Shown here: positions 39,806 through 49,161 of the stretch, piece after piece | Layout of the letters: each line of letters starts with the position of its first letter | Numbering within the stretch: position 1 is the first letter of the stretch | Assembly: GCF_003047105.1 (NCBI RefSeq) | Contig: NZ_CP028475.1 | Span: 2,604,001-2,668,000 of the forward strand | Reading direction: 5' to 3' | DNA length: 64,000 nt | Origin: Celeribacter baekdonensis | Lineage (GTDB): Bacteria > Pseudomonadota > Alphaproteobacteria > Rhodobacterales > Rhodobacteraceae | Translations under genes and position numbers: made by a program | The notes under the pieces: generated by a model | Seen by the model: the letters and a program-made list of their open reading frames with translations, nothing else | What the model was told of the DNA's origin: nothing | Databases searched by the model: none

Positions 39806-40237
39806 ATGCGGCGCTACGGAGAATCGAAAGTTTTAGGGCAAACCTACCGTACACGTCCCGGTGTTTACGCCCTATTGCCACGCAATGGACGTGTTTTATT
39901 GACCTACCAAGGCGGCATTCATCACGAGTTTCAATTTCCCGGCGGCGGTGTTGATCCGGGGGAAAGCCCTATTGCAGCACTTCATAGAGAGGTTTTTGAG
40001 GAAACCGGTTGGCGTATAGCATCCCCAAGATTGATAGGGTCTTTTCGGCGTTTCGTGTATATGCCCGAATATGACATGTGGGCGGAAAAAATTTGCCGTA
40101 TATACCGGGCCTTTCCCGTCAGACGGCTTTCCGAACCTCTCGAACCAGACCACTCCGCACATTGGGTTTCACCTGAAGAGGCCGCAATCTTGTTAGAAAA
40201 TCGCGGCGAACGTGACTTTCTGAACACTAGGCTTTAG
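39806..40237 (+). CDS. Nudix hydrolase of uncertain substrate
   Basis: The 143-residue protein contains the Nudix box GGGVDPGESPIAALHREVFE followed by ETGW. The residues before it (GRVLLTYQGGIHHEFQFPGG) point to a general nucleotide or sugar-nucleotide hydrolase and do not fit MutT or CoA types. It has no signal peptide. Its 3' end overlaps the receiver-PP2C gene on the other strand by 11 bases, and it is divergent from hslO. Confidence 0.88.
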   Translation: MRRYGESKVLGQTYRTRPGVYALLPRNGRVLLTYQGGIHHEFQFPGGGVDPGESPIAALHREVFEETGWRIASPRLIGSFRRFVYMPEYDMWAEKICRIYRAFPVRRLSEPLEPDHSAHWVSPEEAAILLENRGERDFLNTRL

Positions 40238-41510
40238 AGACCTGCCCCGGGTATTCGAGAAGAATAGCAGAGATGTCGTCAGGGAAATCCTGATCGTTGT
40301 TAAAGTCGTTCAAATCCCAAAGGAACGTGTCAAAGAACGCGTTGCCCGTTTCAGTCGAAACCTTTTTGCACATTTCGACCAATCCCTCTTCGCCAAGCAT
40401 ACCATCACCGCCATCGGGGCACTCCGTCACCCCATCGGAAAACAACAAAATCCGATCGCCCGGCGACAGTGTCATGCGAACATCCTCGTAAGTGGCGAAG
40501 GGGATCAGACCAACCGGCAATCCACCATCACCAAAAAAGGATATATCCCCATTGGAGCGCTGCACAATCGGGTGGGGATGACCGCATTGCGTCATAACAA
40601 ATTCGCCGCTGAACCGATCAAAATGACCAAGGATCATGGTGAAATAGAGATCCGTTTCCATTTCCTCCAACATCAGACGATTGAGGGCCATGGCCGCCTC
40701 AGACGGGCTGGCCGCAATGTATCCGCCATTGTCGTCAGATCGAATTGCAAGATTTTGTTCGGATGTGGAGCCCGTAAGATAAGCGGCAAGCCGTGCGGTC
40801 ATCAAAGCCGATGCGATCCCATGGCCGGAAACATCAATCGAAAAAACGCCAAATTGCCGCTCATTGATTGGGAAAAATCCAACAAGATCACCGCCCACAT
40901 GGCCGCTGGGGCGTAAAAGAAGTGATATTTGAGCCGTCTCAAAATCATGAAATCGCTCCCGCACCAACGATTGCTGCAACTTTCGCGCTTCGACCAGGTC
41001 GCGATCAAGGGAATCATAAAGTTCAGATATTTCTTTCAATGTTGAACTGACCAGTCGGTTCTTTTCTGTCAGTTCGCGCTCCATCCGCAAGATGCGCTCC
41101 CCGGCCCGAATACGCGCAAGCAATTCGTCCCCGGCAACTGGTTTGGTCAGAAAGTCATCAGCCCCAACATCCAAACCCTGTGCAACTTCAGTCTTATCGG
41201 ATTTCGAGGTCAACAGGATGAAATACCCATAGTTGATCCGATCAAGTTGCCGAAATAATTGACAAAATTCCAAGCCGCCCATACCGGGCATCATCCAGTC
41301 GGAAACGATCAAGTCAATGCTTTCGCTTTGACAGACGTCCATCGCTTCCTCGCCAGAACCGGCTTCGAAAACGGTGTATCCCCAGCGCCCGAGATAGGAA
41401 GACAGAATTCTTCTCTGAGCTCGGGAATCATCAACAATCAACACGTTATTGACCACGCCACGCTCTGGCACAGCTTGAAGATAGGCTTGTTTTTCTTGTG
41501 CGATGGCCAA
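40227..41510 (-). CDS. response regulator with PP2C (SpoIIE/RsbU-type) phosphatase output
   Basis: The 427-residue protein has an N-terminal receiver domain (DD at 27-28, phosphoacceptor Asp71 in SDWMMPGMGG, Lys123 in LTKPV). A charged coiled-coil linker spans about 130-175. The C-terminal PP2C-type serine phosphatase domain has GGDLVGFF, DVSGHGIASALM and LFSDGVTECPDGG. Phosphorylation probably switches a phosphatase that acts on an anti-anti-sigma-like partner. I chose a TTG start at 41510, seven bases after AAGGA; the long upstream in-frame extension to 41789 overlaps the HPt gene. The partner kinase and target are not in the window. Confidence 0.85.
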   Translation of the reverse strand: MAIAQEKQAYLQAVPERGVVNNVLIVDDSRAQRRILSSYLGRWGYTVFEAGSGEEAMDVCQSESIDLIVSDWMMPGMGGLEFCQLFRQLDRINYGYFILLTSKSDKTEVAQGLDVGADDFLTKPVAGDELLARIRAGERILRMERELTEKNRLVSSTLKEISELYDSLDRDLVEARKLQQSLVRERFHDFETAQISLLLRPSGHVGGDLVGFFPINERQFGVFSIDVSGHGIASALMTARLAAYLTGSTSEQNLAIRSDDNGGYIAASPSEAAMALNRLMLEEMETDLYFTMILGHFDRFSGEFVMTQCGHPHPIVQRSNGDISFFGDGGLPVGLIPFATYEDVRMTLSPGDRILLFSDGVTECPDGGDGMLGEEGLVEMCKKVSTETGNAFFDTFLWDLNDFNNDQDFPDDISAILLEYPGQVSKA

Positions 41511-41660
41511 AATCAGAATCCTTAAAAGACGTGCTTTGATCGGACAATGCGCCTTGCGGTTTAATGCAGCCTTAAATCTAAAATTTTCTGGAATCATTGA
41601 GACACGCTTACGTAAAGGTAAGGTTTTTCTACTCTCATGCGTTGGAAAAAGGAGAGCGTC

Positions 41661-41981
41661 ATGATTGATTGGAGCCGAGTGGACGATCTGCGCGATGAAG
41701 TTGGCGCTGAGGACTTTCGTGAGGTCGTTGATCTCTTTCTTGATGAGGTGGATGAGGTGATTGAGCGGATGAAGCGTCATCCAACCCAATCCAGTGTTGA
41801 GGAAGATTTACATTTCCTCAAAGGCAGCTCACTCAACCTCGGGTTTGCCGCGTTTTCAAGCCTCTGCGCGGCAGGCGAGCGTGCAGCGCGAAATGGCGAT
41901 GCTAAAACCGTCGATCTCGGCCAAATTTTTGACGCCTATGCGCAATCGCGCGACGCCTTTGTGGCAAAAGTCGTCTTGTAA
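41661..41981 (+). CDS. HPt-domain phosphotransfer protein
   Basis: The 106-residue protein is a single histidine phosphotransfer domain. The phosphorylatable histidine is His51 in HFLKGSSLNLGF, in the usual helical bundle. AAGGAG lies seven bases before the ATG at 41661. It is transcribed divergently from the receiver-PP2C gene, so the two are likely to be phosphotransfer partners. The shared 150-base region should hold both promoters. It converges with ilvA. Confidence 0.9.
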   Translation: MIDWSRVDDLRDEVGAEDFREVVDLFLDEVDEVIERMKRHPTQSSVEEDLHFLKGSSLNLGFAAFSSLCAAGERAARNGDAKTVDLGQIFDAYAQSRDAFVAKVVL

Positions 41982-41991
41982 GGACATGAGA

Positions 41992-43242
41992 TCAAAGGAC
42001 GAATTCAGCCAAGGCCTGATCATTGGTGATGTCGCGATAAACAAGACCAGCATCGTCCATCTTTTGAAAGAGCTGTTCAAAGCTGCTTGAATCTGTCGTT
42101 TCAATTCCGATCAGGACAGAGCCGAAATTTCGAGCAGACTTTTTAAGATACTCAAATCGTGCGATGTCGTCCTGTGGGCCAAGCATATCCAAAAAATCGC
42201 GCAAAGCGCCGGGGCGCTGCGGCATACGCAAGATGAAATATTTCTTGAGGTTGCGGAACCGCTGAGCCCGCTCTTTGACCTCCGGCAGCCGCTCAAAGTC
42301 AAAGTTTCCCCCAGACGTCACGCACAAGACACGCTTGCCCCGAATGTGGTCGCGGATGTCCCAAAGCGCATCAATCGAAAGCGCGCCGGCTGGTTCAAGT
42401 ACAACGCCCTCCACGTTCAGCATCTCGATCATCGTCGAACAAATTCGATCTTCTGGACAAGATAAAACGTGATCCTTCGGCACATCTTTGAGAACGTCAA
42501 ATGGGATTTCCCCAATCCGAGCAACAGCGGCACCATCGACAAAGCTATCAACATTTTTCAGCGTCACCAATGCGCCCGCATCCAGAGCAGCGGCCAAAGA
42601 TTGTCCGCCGGCCGGTTCAACAAAATAGACCTCAGCCTGTGGCGCAACCTCTTTGAGATAAGACAGGACGCCAGACGAAAGACCGCCACCACCAACCGGC
42701 AGCACAACAACATCCGGTGTCATTTGCGCCATAAATTCCACCGCAACAGTGGCTTGTCCCTCAATCACATCCGCATCGTTGAAAGGCGAAAGAAAATGCC
42801 CTGCCTCCTCTGCACAATAGGTGCGCGCAGCCTCTAAAGTGTCGTCAAAATAGTCTCCAACCAAGCGGATTTCGACCATATCCGCACCGAACACTCGGGT
42901 CTTGTCAATTTTCTGCTGAGGCGTGGTCACCGGCATAAAAATGACACCACGCACGCCAAATTCACGACAAGCAAAGGCGACACCTTGGGCATGATTGCCC
43001 GCAGACGCACAGACAAAAAGCGAAATGTTCGGATCATTTTCCCGCGCCTTGACCATCGCATTCCAAGCGCCACGCAACTTATAAGACCGCACGGGCGTGA
43101 GGTCTTCGCGTTTGAGCCAAACGTCACAATCATAAGCCACTGAGAGGTGATCATTGCGCAAACATGGCGTTGGCTCAAACAGGCGTCTCACACGAGCTTC
43201 GGCCCCCCGCGCCTTATCTGCAAAATTGGTCCAATCAGTCAT
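41992..43242 (-). CDS. ilvA: threonine ammonia-lyase (threonine dehydratase)
   Basis: The 416-residue PLP enzyme deaminates threonine to 2-oxobutanoate in isoleucine synthesis. The PLP lysine is in KREDLTPVRSYKLRGAW, the phosphate-binding glycine loop is VGGGGLSSGV, and a C-terminal ACT-like domain (about 325-416, FILRMPQRPGALRDFLDML) probably binds regulatory amino acids. Length suits the single-ACT form. Its ATG overlaps the membrane-protein stop by eight bases. Confidence 0.95.
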   Translation of the reverse strand: MTDWTNFADKARGAEARVRRLFEPTPCLRNDHLSVAYDCDVWLKREDLTPVRSYKLRGAWNAMVKARENDPNISLFVCASAGNHAQGVAFACREFGVRGVIFMPVTTPQQKIDKTRVFGADMVEIRLVGDYFDDTLEAARTYCAEEAGHFLSPFNDADVIEGQATVAVEFMAQMTPDVVVLPVGGGGLSSGVLSYLKEVAPQAEVYFVEPAGGQSLAAALDAGALVTLKNVDSFVDGAAVARIGEIPFDVLKDVPKDHVLSCPEDRICSTMIEMLNVEGVVLEPAGALSIDALWDIRDHIRGKRVLCVTSGGNFDFERLPEVKERAQRFRNLKKYFILRMPQRPGALRDFLDMLGPQDDIARFEYLKKSARNFGSVLIGIETTDSSSFEQLFQKMDDAGLVYRDITNDQALAEFVL

Positions 43243-43987
43243 TGAAGCGCCCTCGAAAGGAAATCTCGTAAATTGAGGACAAAAGGCTGACGTTCACCAT
43301 CAAAACGATCCACCCTGTGACCAATTCGTAAATCAGCCCAAACAATCCGCTGCCAAAAAGCATACCAATAATCTGCAGCGCGACCAGACTTACGATCGAC
43401 AGGATGGCTGCCTGCAAAATTGTAGCGCTGTGCGGTTTGGTGGCGCTCCAAGCCTCTGCAAACCGCATTTTTCCGCCCAATGCGATCGCGGGAAGGACTG
43501 GGGACACGCGCAAAAAGCCATAGATTGCTGGCAGACCGATCACGACCATAAGGAACAAGCCGCCGAGGACCATAGCACCTTGCGATCCCAAAATCGACAC
43601 CAAGAATGCGGCCAAAACACCAACAAAAAGTCCAATCAACAGGCCGATCAGCAAAGACAGACCAAAATACCCCCAAACGCGCGAGCCGCTCCACGACGGA
43701 AACGCGGATGTCGGGCGCCTGCCCTCAAGTACATAACGGTGCCACTCGACCGCGACCCAGCAGGAACCGATCGCCATCACAACATTGGACAAAAGAATGA
43801 GGAAAAGAGATGTGCCGTCCACCATAGGTACGTCACTTTCCGCCAGGCCTTCCATATCCAACGATCCGAAGGATAAAATTTGGCAAACCAAGATGGCGAT
43901 CCAAATGAGGCCCGAGACGGCCAGTGCTTCGTCGAGATTGCGGAACACACGCAAAATAGCGTGTTGGAACAATTGAAATCCGGTCAT
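43235..43987 (-). CDS. multi-spanning inner-membrane protein of unknown function
   Basis: The 250-residue protein has about six hydrophobic segments. These include SGLIWIAILVCQILSFGS, LFLILLSNVVMAIGSCWVAV, LIGLLIGLFVGVLAAFLVSI, MVLGGLFLMVVIGLPAIYGF and the C-terminal helices. There are no catalytic motifs that I recognise. The glycine-rich pattern is seen in DUF-type roseobacter membrane proteins. The ATG at 43987 follows AAAGGG; a much longer in-frame reading to 45154 is an antisense shadow of argG. It overlaps ilvA by eight bases, so they are probably coupled. Confidence 0.8.
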   Translation of the reverse strand: MTGFQLFQHAILRVFRNLDEALAVSGLIWIAILVCQILSFGSLDMEGLAESDVPMVDGTSLFLILLSNVVMAIGSCWVAVEWHRYVLEGRRPTSAFPSWSGSRVWGYFGLSLLIGLLIGLFVGVLAAFLVSILGSQGAMVLGGLFLMVVIGLPAIYGFLRVSPVLPAIALGGKMRFAEAWSATKPHSATILQAAILSIVSLVALQIIGMLFGSGLFGLIYELVTGWIVLMVNVSLLSSIYEISFRGRFND

Positions 43988-44134
43988 GATCGCCCTTTGA
44001 GACTGTGTTTGGGGATGGTTTAGGGCTTTTCGGGCCGAAGCTAAAGCATTCTGACGGTGAACTGAGTGCGAAACCTTGCTCTTGGGCGAAAAACCCGATA
44101 CTCGCCCGTGCGATATCCGAAAAAGGAAAGTCTC

Positions 44135-45361
44135 ATGTCTGCGCCCAAAAAAGTCGTTCTTGCCTATTCCGGCGGTCTTGATACGTCGATCATTCTGAAG
44201 TGGCTCCAGACCGAATATGGCTGTGAGGTTGTCACCTTTACCGCCGATCTCGGTCAGGGAGAGGAATTGGAGCCCGCGCGTAAAAAGGCGGAGATGCTCG
44301 GCATCAAGCCGGAGAACATCTATATCGAAGATGTCCGTGAAGAGTTCGTGCGCGATTTTGTTTTCCCGATGTTCCGCGCCAATGCGGTCTATGAGGGGCT
44401 CTATTTGCTCGGCACTTCTATCGCCCGTCCGCTGATCTCCAAACGCCTTGTTGAGATCGCTGAGATGACCGGCGCGGATGCCGTTGCGCACGGGGCCACC
44501 GGCAAGGGCAACGACCAAGTGCGGTTCGAACTTTCCGCCTACGCCCTCAACCCCGACATCAAAGTGATCGCGCCTTGGCGGGAGTGGGATTTGACCTCGC
44601 GCACCAAGCTTTTGGAATTTGCCGAACAAAACCAAATCCCGATCGCCAAAGACAAACGCGGTGAAGCGCCGTTCTCGGTCGATGCCAACCTGTTGCACAC
44701 CTCGTCTGAAGGCCGCGTGTTGGAAGATCCGGCACAGGAAGCACCCGATTACGTCTACCTGCGCACCGTGAAACCCGAAGATGCGCCCGATGAGCCGGAA
44801 TTCATCGAAGTCACCTTTGAAAAAGGCGATGCGGTTGCGATCAATGGCGTGGCAATGAGCCCGGCGACGATCCTGACAGAGTTGAACGAATATGGCCGCA
44901 AACACGGCATCGGTCGTTTGGATTTCGTTGAAAACCGTTTTGTTGGGATGAAATCGCGCGGCGTGTACGAAACTCCGGGCGGCACGATCCTTTTGGAAGC
45001 ACACCGTGGCATTGAACAAATCACCCTCGATTCTGGCTCGGGTCACCTCAAAGACAGCCTGATGCCGCGCTATGCCGAGCTGATTTATAATGGGTTCTGG
45101 TTCAGCCCGGAACGTGAAATGCTTCAGGCCGCCATCGACAAATCTCAGGAACATGTGTCCGGCACTGTGCGTCTGAAACTCTACAAAGGCTCCGCAGTTA
45201 CCGTGGGTCGTTGGTCGGACGCGTCGCTTTACTCAGAAGCGCATGTGACCTTTGAAGACGACGCGGGCGCCTATGATCAAAAAGACGCTCAGGGCTTTAT
45301 TCAGCTCAACGCCTTGCGCCTGAAACTTTTGGCCGCACGGAACCGTCGCCTGAAAGACTGA
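44135..45361 (+). CDS. argG: argininosuccinate synthase
   Basis: ArgG (408 residues) joins citrulline and aspartate in arginine synthesis, using ATP. The ATP-binding PP-loop AYSGGLDTS (residues about 11-19), [14 protein letters not shown] and the [12 protein letters not shown] segment are diagnostic. AAGGA precedes the ATG at 44135. The gene stands alone with a strong terminator. Its 147-base upstream region is shared with the divergent membrane-protein gene. Confidence 0.98.
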   Translation: MSAPKKVVLAYSGGLDTSIILKWLQTEYGCEVVTFTADLGQGEELEPARKKAEMLGIKPENIYIEDVREEFVRDFVFPMFRANAVYEGLYLLGTSIARPLISKRLVEIAEMTGADAVAHGATGKGNDQVRFELSAYALNPDIKVIAPWREWDLTSRTKLLEFAEQNQIPIAKDKRGEAPFSVDANLLHTSSEGRVLEDPAQEAPDYVYLRTVKPEDAPDEPEFIEVTFEKGDAVAINGVAMSPATILTELNEYGRKHGIGRLDFVENRFVGMKSRGVYETPGGTILLEAHRGIEQITLDSGSGHLKDSLMPRYAELIYNGFWFSPEREMLQAAIDKSQEHVSGTVRLKLYKGSAVTVGRWSDASLYSEAHVTFEDDAGAYDQKDAQGFIQLNALRLKLLAARNRRLKD

Positions 45362-45381
45362 GACGTCTAAAACCCAAAGAG

Positions 45382-45412
45382 AAAGGGCGCTTTCGAGCGC
45401 CCTTTTGCATTT
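45382..45412 (+). terminator. argG intrinsic terminator with UUCG tetraloop
   Basis: A 10-bp stem (AAAGGGCGCT and AGCGCCCTTT) closes the loop TTCG and is followed by TGCATTTTT. The UUCG tetraloop makes it exceptionally stable. It lies 20 bases after the argG stop and may also end the convergent DUF1508 transcript. Confidence 0.88.
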
Positions 45413-45595
45413 TTAGAAAGCACCCGAAGCTTCTCTTACCGGTGCATTGGAAGATTGCTTCACAAGAGCAATGCCGCTAAGCGCATCACTCCTATTAAAG
45501 TAGCCCTCCCCTGAATCTGCGATCGTCTTGTTGTTAGCTGCGCGCAAACGCCAGCGCCAATAGCCTCCAGCGTCTTTATACAAAACATAGTACAT
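45413..45595 (-). CDS. DUF1508 (YegP-like) small protein
   Basis: The 60-residue protein MYYVLYKDAGGYWRWRLRAANN continues with a GEGYFNRSDALSGIALVKQ segment. It matches the single-repeat DUF1508 layout (YVLYKD..G.WRWRL.A.N...IA.SGE.Y). Its function is unknown. The ATG at 45595 was chosen because homology starts there; an upstream frame to 45733 is not supported. A 265-base AT-rich region with inverted repeats lies upstream and is likely to hold its control sites. Confidence 0.85.
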   Translation of the reverse strand: MYYVLYKDAGGYWRWRLRAANNKTIADSGEGYFNRSDALSGIALVKQSSNAPVREASGAF

Positions 45596-45692
45596 TGTCT
45601 TTATCCGTTCATAAGATTGAATTCCCCCGACAAACCGCTTGCCGAGAGAAAGGTCACTTGACGGAGGCGATGCAATCCTAGAGAATCCTAGT

Positions 45693-45848
45693 GTGTATAT
45701 TACACTGCGTCCTTGTGACGTCTGAACGCTCATTAGTTGACGCTAATGGGCGTTCGCACGTCTAGGACTCCACGATTCGGCCCGAGAGTCGAGTCTTTTC
45801 TTTCAAAATGTAGCCCGCATACGCAACACAACTACACTATACTGTGTA
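45693..45848. repeat. inverted repeats between DUF1508 and ribokinase genes
   Basis: Three dyads lie here. GTGTA TAT TACAC is at 45693-45705. A 20-base imperfect inverted repeat (17 of 20 matching) has arms at 45717-45736 and 45743-45762, around TTGACG. TACAC TATAC TGTGTA lies near 45833-45848. The first and third share the TACAC/GTGTA half-site, so they could bind one regulator. None has a T-tract, so they are not typical terminators. The 265-base gap holds no gene. Confidence 0.5.
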
Positions 45849-45860
45849 TTCCCATAGAAC

Positions 45861-46736
45861 TCACGCAGCCCGAAAAGATTTTACCTCATCGGCGGTCGGG
45901 ATTGCATCGGCGGTCCCGTGGCGCGTGACCTTAAGTGCGGCCGCCTGAACCGCCCATTCCATCGCCGCCTTGATTGGCATGCCAAGGTCGAGCCCCGCCG
46001 CCACATAGCCGATGTAGGTATCCCCTGCGGCGGTCGTATCCACAGGATGCACCACAGGTGAGGGCACTTCGATCACTTCTCCGGTCTCATTGGAGCGCCA
46101 CATCGCGCCCTGCGCACCAAGGGTAACCATGACCTGCGGGGCAGGAATTTTATCAAGAGTCACGCCCATTTCGGAACAAAGCTGTGCCGCCTCAACCGAA
46201 TTCATCACCAGCATCGACACATCAGGCACAAGATCGGTGACCGCTTTGATCGAAAAGGGCGCAGCGGAATAGATCACCCGCATGCCTTTGACGATGGCAA
46301 AAGTCGCAGCAAAGGCCTGAAGGTTGGTTTCGTTTTGGATCAAAAGCGTGTCAGAGGACGCCGCCTGATCAATTGCATCTACAACAAATTCGCTGTCCTG
46401 CTGCATGTTCGCGCCGGCTTCCAAAACGATGGTGTTTTCGCCTTCCGCATCAACATAGATCACGGCATGACCCGTATCCTGTTCGACCAGGCGCAAAAAT
46501 TTACAATCCACCCCGTAGGATTGGACTTTATCACGCACCCATGTGTCCCGTTTGCCAATCGCACCAATGTGAAACACGGACGCACCCGCCTTGGCGGCGG
46601 CAACGGATTGATTCATCCCTTTGCCACCCAACCCAAGGCTGTGCTCGCGCGCGCTGAGTGTTTCGCCCGGCGCAGGAAGATGTGGCAGTGTATAAAAATG
46701 GTCGATATTCACCGAACCCAGATTAAAAATCGCCAT
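45861..46736 (-). CDS. PfkB-family carbohydrate kinase, ribokinase-like
   Basis: The 291-residue enzyme has the two PfkB signatures: LGGKGMNQSVAAAKAGASVF near the N-terminus and VDTTAAGDTYIGYVAAG near the C-terminus, with catalytic Asp in AAGD. LPAPGETLSAREHSLGLGGK resembles ribokinase. The substrate is likely ribose or a related nucleoside sugar, but this is not certain, as no transport genes are nearby. It lies 21 bases after maeB on the same strand and may be co-transcribed with it. Confidence 0.85.
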   Translation of the reverse strand: MAIFNLGSVNIDHFYTLPHLPAPGETLSAREHSLGLGGKGMNQSVAAAKAGASVFHIGAIGKRDTWVRDKVQSYGVDCKFLRLVEQDTGHAVIYVDAEGENTIVLEAGANMQQDSEFVVDAIDQAASSDTLLIQNETNLQAFAATFAIVKGMRVIYSAAPFSIKAVTDLVPDVSMLVMNSVEAAQLCSEMGVTLDKIPAPQVMVTLGAQGAMWRSNETGEVIEVPSPVVHPVDTTAAGDTYIGYVAAGLDLGMPIKAAMEWAVQAAALKVTRHGTADAIPTADEVKSFRAA

Positions 46737-46757
46737 CCACTTCCCTTCCGAAATCCG

Positions 46758-49022
46758 TTAGTGCGTCTGACCCACCTTGCAGGCCGCAAGGATCGCCATA
46801 TTCAGAATATCATTTACAGTAGAAACAGTTGAACAAATCTGAATAGGCCTATCAACCCCCGTCAAAATTGGTCCAATCACGGTCGCACCGGCCATTTCTT
46901 GCATCAGCTTCACCGAAATAGATGCAGAGTGTCGCGCAGGCACCACCAAGATATTGGCCGGTCCAGACAAGCGACAAAACGGATAGGCCGCCATCGCATC
47001 GGGATTGAGCGCCACATCGACCGTCATTTCCCCATCATATTCGAAATCAACGCCGCGCTTATCAAGCACTTTCGGCGCAATATGCATTTTGTTGGCACGT
47101 TCAGAGACCGGATACCCAAAGGTCGAGAAAGACGCAAAGGCCACACGCGGCTCGATCCCCATCGCACGCGCCACCTGAGCGGCAGAAACAGCAATATCGG
47201 CAAGATCGTTCTCATCGGGCCATTCATGCACCAGAGTATCAGCAATAAAGATGATCCGGCCTTTGTGCAGCACGGCGGTCACACCCACAGCGCCATCTTC
47301 GGCCTTGGCATCAAACACCGAATTGATCCGATCCAACACATGCGCCGATTTACGCGTCGCGCCAGTCACCAGACCATCGGCATGGCCATGCGCCAACATC
47401 AGTGCCGAAAACGCGTGACGATCACGGGCCGCCAGACGGTGAATGTCTTTTTGGTCAAACCCGGAGCGCTGTAGGCGATTGTAGAGGAAGGATTTATACT
47501 CGTCCAAATACGGTGTGTTGGCGGCGTTTACGATATCAAGCTCCGCCATAGCCTCGCCAAGACCCTCTTCTTGAAGTCGAGTGCGCACATCGTCGTCACG
47601 CCCAACCACAAGTGCGCGGCCAAATCCACCACGCTGATAGGCAACGGCAGCGCGCAAGACGCGCGGATCATCACCCTCGGCAAAAATCATCGTCGCTTGC
47701 GCCTGTTTCGCCCGCGCATAAAGACCCTGAAGGATCTGCGCCGTCGGGTCCATGCGCGCTTTCAGTTCCTGTACATAGCCTTCCATATCGACAATCGGGC
47801 GACGCGCCACGCCGGTGTCCATTCCAACCTGCGCCACAGCGGGCGGGATGGTGTAAATCAGGCGCGGATCAAACGGCGTGGGGATAATGTAATCACGGCC
47901 AAACGACAGCTTTTGCCCATAGGCCAAAGCAACCTCATCGGGCACATCCTCACGCGCCAGCTCAGCCAGCGCACGCGCACAGGCAATTTTCATCTCGTCA
48001 TTGATCGCGCGGGCATGGATGTCCAAAGCGCCCCGGAACAGGTAGGGAAAGCCCAGCACGTTGTTGACCTGATTGGGGTAATCCGAGCGTCCCGTGGCCA
48101 CGATGGCGTCTTGGCGTACCGCATGGGCTTCTTCGGGTGTGATCTCCGGGTCAGGGTTCGCCATGGCGAAAATCACCGGGTTGGGGGCCATATCCGCCAC
48201 CATATCCTGAGTCACAGCCCCCTTGGCCGACACGCCAAGAAACACATCCGCGCCCTTCATGGCTTCTTTCAAGGTCCGCGCGTCAGTCTTAGCCGCATGG
48301 GCGGATTTCCATTGGTTCATACCTTCGGTACGCCCTTGGTAAATCACGCCTTTGGTGTCGCACATGATGCAATTGTCATGCTTTGCACCCATCGACTTGA
48401 TGAGCTCCAAACACGCAATCCCCGCGGCCCCCGCGCCATTGAGCACGATTTTACAGTCTTCGACCTTTTTACCCGACAGATAGAGCGCATTGATCAAACC
48501 TGCTGCACAAATCACCGCCGTGCCATGTTGGTCGTCGTGAAAGACCGGGATGTCCATCTCTTCTTTGAGCCGTTGCTCGATGATGAAACACTCAGGCGCC
48601 TTGATGTCCTCAAGGTTAATCCCGCCAAAACTCGGTCCCATCAAGCGCACCGCTTGGATGATCTGTTCAGGGTCTTCGGTATCAAGTTCGATGTCGATCG
48701 AGTTCACATCCGCAAAGCGCTTAAACAACACCGCCTTGCCCTCCATCACCGGCTTGGAAGCCAGCGCCCCGAGATTACCAAGACCCAAAACCGCTGTTCC
48801 GTTGGAAATCACCGCCACAAGGTTGCCCTTGTTGGTGTAATCATAAGCCGTTTCGGGATGGGCCGCGATGGCTTCGCAAGGCACAGCCACGCCGGGAGAA
48901 TAGGCCAGCGACAAATCGCGCTGAGTGTTCATCGGAACACTTGGCGTGATGTCGAATTTGCCTGGGCGCGGCTCCATATGAAATACGAGCGCTTCTTCGC
49001 GGGTTTGTTTGATCTTGGACAT
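46758..49022 (-). CDS. maeB: NADP-dependent malic enzyme (MaeB-type, fused to phosphotransacetylase-like domain)
   Basis: The 754-residue protein decarboxylates malate to pyruvate. The N-terminal malic enzyme domain (to about 430) has [25 protein letters not shown] and an NAD(P)-binding GAGAAG. The C-terminal domain (about 440-754) resembles phosphotransacetylase, as in MaeB; it is usually regulatory and lacks activity. The ATG at 49022 follows GAGGAGG. It is divergent from mutS. Malic enzyme feeds pyruvate and NADPH, useful for organic-acid growth in marine bacteria (inference). Confidence 0.95.
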   Translation of the reverse strand: MSKIKQTREEALVFHMEPRPGKFDITPSVPMNTQRDLSLAYSPGVAVPCEAIAAHPETAYDYTNKGNLVAVISNGTAVLGLGNLGALASKPVMEGKAVLFKRFADVNSIDIELDTEDPEQIIQAVRLMGPSFGGINLEDIKAPECFIIEQRLKEEMDIPVFHDDQHGTAVICAAGLINALYLSGKKVEDCKIVLNGAGAAGIACLELIKSMGAKHDNCIMCDTKGVIYQGRTEGMNQWKSAHAAKTDARTLKEAMKGADVFLGVSAKGAVTQDMVADMAPNPVIFAMANPDPEITPEEAHAVRQDAIVATGRSDYPNQVNNVLGFPYLFRGALDIHARAINDEMKIACARALAELAREDVPDEVALAYGQKLSFGRDYIIPTPFDPRLIYTIPPAVAQVGMDTGVARRPIVDMEGYVQELKARMDPTAQILQGLYARAKQAQATMIFAEGDDPRVLRAAVAYQRGGFGRALVVGRDDDVRTRLQEEGLGEAMAELDIVNAANTPYLDEYKSFLYNRLQRSGFDQKDIHRLAARDRHAFSALMLAHGHADGLVTGATRKSAHVLDRINSVFDAKAEDGAVGVTAVLHKGRIIFIADTLVHEWPDENDLADIAVSAAQVARAMGIEPRVAFASFSTFGYPVSERANKMHIAPKVLDKRGVDFEYDGEMTVDVALNPDAMAAYPFCRLSGPANILVVPARHSASISVKLMQEMAGATVIGPILTGVDRPIQICSTVSTVNDILNMAILAACKVGQTH

Positions 49023-49087
49023 GCGGGTGGGCCTCCTCCTCGTCAGGCCTGCATCCTTATCCAGACTGAGCCCCGGCCTCAACAAAA

Positions 49088-49099
49088 AGAACGCGTTCT
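49088..49099. promoter_or_regulatory. 12-bp perfect palindrome between maeB and mutS
   Basis: AGAACGCGTTCT is symmetric and lies in the 139-base divergent gap, 63 bases from the mutS start and 66 from the maeB start. It could be a regulator site for either gene. No known consensus was matched. Confidence 0.35.
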
Positions 49100-49161
49100 G
49101 GGCCTTTACGCCACATATAGTGCGAGTAAGTTGGGGCAACCCAAACCGGAGAGACAAACCC

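Noticed and set aside
43988..45154. Upstream extension of the membrane protein to 639 residues
   Set aside because: The extension is antisense to argG. The membrane protein has a proper ATG at 43987.
45693..45762. CRISPR-like repeats
   Set aside because: The repeats are inverted dyads, not regularly spaced direct repeats, and no cas genes are present.
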